A stretch of 54,714 bases of DNA from a virus: the IMG/VR virus record IMGVR_UViG_3300017613_001354, positions 1 through 54,714 of that record, one strand, 5' to 3'. Positions 52,675 to 54,714 of this stretch are shown one piece after another (within the stretch, counting starts at the first letter, position 1; each line of letters opens with the position of its first letter). A model generated the notes under the pieces. That model worked only from the letters and a program-made list of their open reading frames with translations. It was not told where the DNA came from and did not search any database. Both the position numbers and the translations under genes were made by a program.

Positions 52675-52858
52675 ATAACAACTTATCACCGGTTCACTTT
52701 TTTAAACTCTCGCATTGCCGGCGGGGTTTAGGTTGAGATGAACGCACAACTTGTGACGTAAGTACCTGATAGGTTTCGGGTAGCCGGTGAAAGGGGGTGA
52801 ACAAGGGATTATCCAGGCAAGCCAGTTAATATTAACCACTATAAGAAAGGACAAAACA

Positions 52859-53398
52859 ATGAAGAGAAAACGAAACAGATGGATAGCGATCATGGTTGTG
52901 GTGTTTTTTTGGGGGCTTTTGTTCCATGTAGGCGCCCATGCAACAACGCCACCGGAATGTTACGAGTGTCCTCCAGGACCGCCGGGACCGCCGGGACCGC
53001 CGGGAAAAGGTGAAAAAGGCGATAAAGGCGATAAAGGTAATACAGGAGAAGCCGGAGCCGATGCAACGGGCGGCGGCGGAAGCTGCAAGCCCTGCACGAT
53101 CCCCCTTGCATTTTATGTAGATACAGGGGGTGGCCCGGTGTTCCGAGAAAACCGAGAATGGTGTCCTGTGGTGCCTAGATTAAACGATATTCTAAAGTTT
53201 GAAGATGATTTACAATGCACCGTGAATCAAGTAATATGGCAGGTAGAAGGTCGACCACTTGTCCATGTGTTCTGCACTACCTCGCCACCTGGGGCGCAAG
53301 CCGATCTTAGCAATTTATATACGAACGAAGAAAAGGCGGCAATCGCAGGGGTGGGGGTAGATGGAAGTCCATGTTTTATTGGATCGTTATTTGAATAA
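52859..53398 (+). CDS. Exported collagen-like protein
   Basis: A 179-aa protein. Signal peptide at residues 8-29 (IAIMVVVFFWGLLFHVGAHA). Mature part has a collagen-like run of Gly-x-y triplets (PPGPPGPPGPPGKGEKGDKG, then NTGEAG, about residues 38-66), then a Gly-rich hinge and a C-terminal beta-rich domain with several Cys. Phage collagen-like proteins usually form trimeric fibres; here the signal peptide points to export, perhaps to the cell surface. Confidence 0.7.
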   Translation: MKRKRNRWIAIMVVVFFWGLLFHVGAHATTPPECYECPPGPPGPPGPPGKGEKGDKGDKGNTGEAGADATGGGGSCKPCTIPLAFYVDTGGGPVFRENREWCPVVPRLNDILKFEDDLQCTVNQVIWQVEGRPLVHVFCTTSPPGAQADLSNLYTNEEKAAIAGVGVDGSPCFIGSLFE

Positions 53399-53430
53399 AT
53401 AAAAGAAAGATAAGATATGGTGCAGTATTA

Positions 53431-53458
53431 GAGCCACCCGCTTTCGGGTGGGTGGCTC
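53431..53458 (+). promoter_or_regulatory. Strong hairpin before the 53478 gene
   Basis: A 9-bp perfect GC-rich stem, GAGCCACCC (53431-53439) with GGGTGGCTC (53450-53458), between two genes. There is no T run, so it may stabilise the downstream mRNA or be a weak terminator. It does not match the A-D elements. Confidence 0.5.
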
Positions 53459-53477
53459 ATTTGAAAGGAGTATAAAA

Positions 53478-53816
53478 ATGGCATGGTGCAATATTTGTAA
53501 TGATTTTATGCTTTATCCGGATACTCATAAATGTCCACCAATCTTTGAAGTTTGCCAACATGAATATGATCCTGACTATTGGATGAAAATAAGGGCAAGA
53601 GATGAAGCAATGGCGGCGGAAAAGTGGGCAGAACAAGATGATTGTGAATCTTCGGAATATCAAATTGTAAGGGGAACTGATACCGAAGTGTGGGTGCGTA
53701 AATGGGGAGAGAGCGAAATTAAAAGGTTTATGGTAAGCGGGGAGTCTGTGCCTGAGTATACAGCAACACCTATCCACAAAAAGGAGAAATGCAAAAATGG
53801 ACATAAAAAAGTATGA
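53478..53816 (+). CDS. Zinc-finger-type small protein
   Basis: A 112-aa protein from ATG 53478 (AAAGGAG upstream; a longer frame to 53448 has none). N-terminal WCNICNDFMLYPDTHKC looks like a treble-clef or zinc knuckle. The rest is charged. Family unknown. Confidence 0.6.
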   Translation: MAWCNICNDFMLYPDTHKCPPIFEVCQHEYDPDYWMKIRARDEAMAAEKWAEQDDCESSEYQIVRGTDTEVWVRKWGESEIKRFMVSGESVPEYTATPIHKKEKCKNGHKKV

Positions 53817-54276
53817 ATCACATCCGGAATTCACCGGAGAACCGATTTTTGAAGTCGGGGAATATCTTAGCCGCTATGATTATGCTGCCACACTTTTAGA
53901 AACATTAATCGCATACACCTGTAAAGCGGCGCCCGACACTCACGACACAAAAACCTTTTTCAGAGCTATGCGAAAATCATTGAAAGACCTGGAAGGGCTT
54001 GAAAAGGCATTGCAGGGTAAGGGAAGAATCAAAAACCAAGAGAAGCCAGATATCTATGAAGTTATTAATTCTTTAAAGCTACGACAACAAATATTGTCAC
54101 GAAAAATCACGATGATCGAAGAGCTTGTTGGATCGGGAAAAAAGAAACCGAAAGATATCGTTAAAATCCTTGAGTTGTTGGATGAAACAAAAACCGACAA
54201 CAAAAAGCTCAAAGTTACTTTTAATCAACTGAAAAGAAAAACGCAGCTATTGTCTAAGCTGACAAAAATCGTCTAA
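53797..54276 (+). CDS. Helical coiled-coil protein
   Basis: A 159-aa protein, mostly helical, with Lys-rich coiled coils (about 60-155). It overlaps the previous gene by 20 bases. A recombination or nucleic acid role is possible since the next gene belongs to such modules, but nothing in the sequence shows it. Confidence 0.55.
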   Translation: MDIKKYESHPEFTGEPIFEVGEYLSRYDYAATLLETLIAYTCKAAPDTHDTKTFFRAMRKSLKDLEGLEKALQGKGRIKNQEKPDIYEVINSLKLRQQILSRKITMIEELVGSGKKKPKDIVKILELLDETKTDNKKLKVTFNQLKRKTQLLSKLTKIV

Positions 54277-54291
54277 TGAAAGGGGGCAGTT

Positions 54292-54714
54292 ATGTTTCAA
54301 GTTGTTGAAAAAATATTTGCAGTTAGAAAGTTAGAGGAAATATTTAGCCGGGAATTTCTTTTAGACCTATCGGTAGACCTTGGGAAAATGGCGAATGATT
54401 TTGAAATTGACCTTGAAACCGACAAAGGGCGCAAGGAGATAGCTTCCCAGGCTTACAGGGTTACACAATCCAAAACATTTATTGAAAAGCGGGGCAAAAA
54501 ATACAGCAAAATATTAAAGGCCCAGGCTAAAGTGGTTGATGAGGCCCGGAAAGAATTCAGGGAAAACATGGACGCTATAAGGGATGAAGTACGAAAGCCC
54601 CTTACAGATTGGGAAGAGGCGGAAAAGGAACGGATTGCGGCCAGGGAATTGGCCATGGCCATTGAATCAGATCACGAAGAAGCCCTACTAATGAACGGCG
54701 AATTTGACCGGCAA
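54292..54714 (+). CDS. Coiled-coil phage protein, partial (3' end outside window)
   Basis: A frame of 141 codons open to the window end, after AAAGGGGGC. The long helical region (RVTQSKTFIEKRGKKYSKIL, then VRKPLTDWEEAEKERI) resembles phage proteins of the DUF1351 type that are often encoded next to RecT/Erf-type recombination genes. Role unknown. Confidence 0.6.
   Translation, partial: MFQVVEKIFAVRKLEEIFSREFLLDLSVDLGKMANDFEIDLETDKGRKEIASQAYRVTQSKTFIEKRGKKYSKILKAQAKVVDEARKEFRENMDAIRDEVRKPLTDWEEAEKERIAARELAMAIESDHEEALLMNGEFDRQ

Noticed and set aside
52700-52800. Fifth copy of the intercistronic RNA element
   Set aside because: AAGGGGGTGA is present at 52790-52800, but no outer stem pairing with the upstream stop was found.

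Overview
The window is a contiguous piece of a bacterial virus genome with about one gene per 0.7 kb and no chromosomal housekeeping genes. The virion genes point to a podovirus-like tailed phage: an N4 gp56-type major capsid protein, a 668-aa portal, an acidic scaffold, a large terminase, no recognisable tail sheath or tape measure, and two very large proteins that look like internal or ejected proteins. No integrase was found. The host cannot be named. Encoded CCA ends on the tRNAs, a lipoprotein, Sec-type signal peptides and an M15-type lysin fit a bacterium, probably Gram-negative.

Layout. (1) Positions 38-2769, plus strand: small early-type genes including a RuvC-like nuclease. (2) Positions 2770-3160: an RNA island. 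It holds a tRNA whose 3' half lies upstream of its 5' half (circularly permuted), a second tRNA-like cloverleaf, and a strong terminator. (3) Positions 3172-3701, plus strand: an HTH protein, a zinc-ribbon protein and a secreted Cys-rich peptide. (4) Positions 3702-46759, minus strand: the structural, lysis and packaging block. Read in transcription order (from high to low coordinates) it has a replication initiator split into two frames, the small terminase, the large terminase, tRNA-Gln, the portal, the scaffold, a Com-like zinc finger, the major capsid, head-tail and tail proteins, a 1064-aa putative internal protein, a lysis cassette, a group of exported proteins with a trypsin-like protease and an NlpC/P60-like peptidase, tail fibres, and a 3112-aa methylase-helicase-metalloprotease polyvalent protein. 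(5) Positions 46760-47300: a divergent control region with 28-bp tandem repeats, a folded element, a dyad and promoters facing both ways; it is a candidate origin or switch. (6) Positions 47305-54714, plus strand: small accessory genes, including a J-domain protein, a DUF932-like protein and a collagen-like secreted protein. Four of the junctions between genes here carry the same folded RNA element.

Most notable observations: the permuted tRNA with a 15-bp leader-trailer helix; the four-copy intercistronic RNA element with covarying stems; a Com-like zinc finger encoded just upstream of a hairpin that covers the capsid gene's ribosome binding site, resembling the com-mom arrangement of phage Mu; an NlpC/P60-like peptidase that appears to begin at ATT; and a replication protein split at poly-C tracts. 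The plus-strand blocks at the two ends would join if the genome is circular or circularly permuted, but this cannot be shown from the window.
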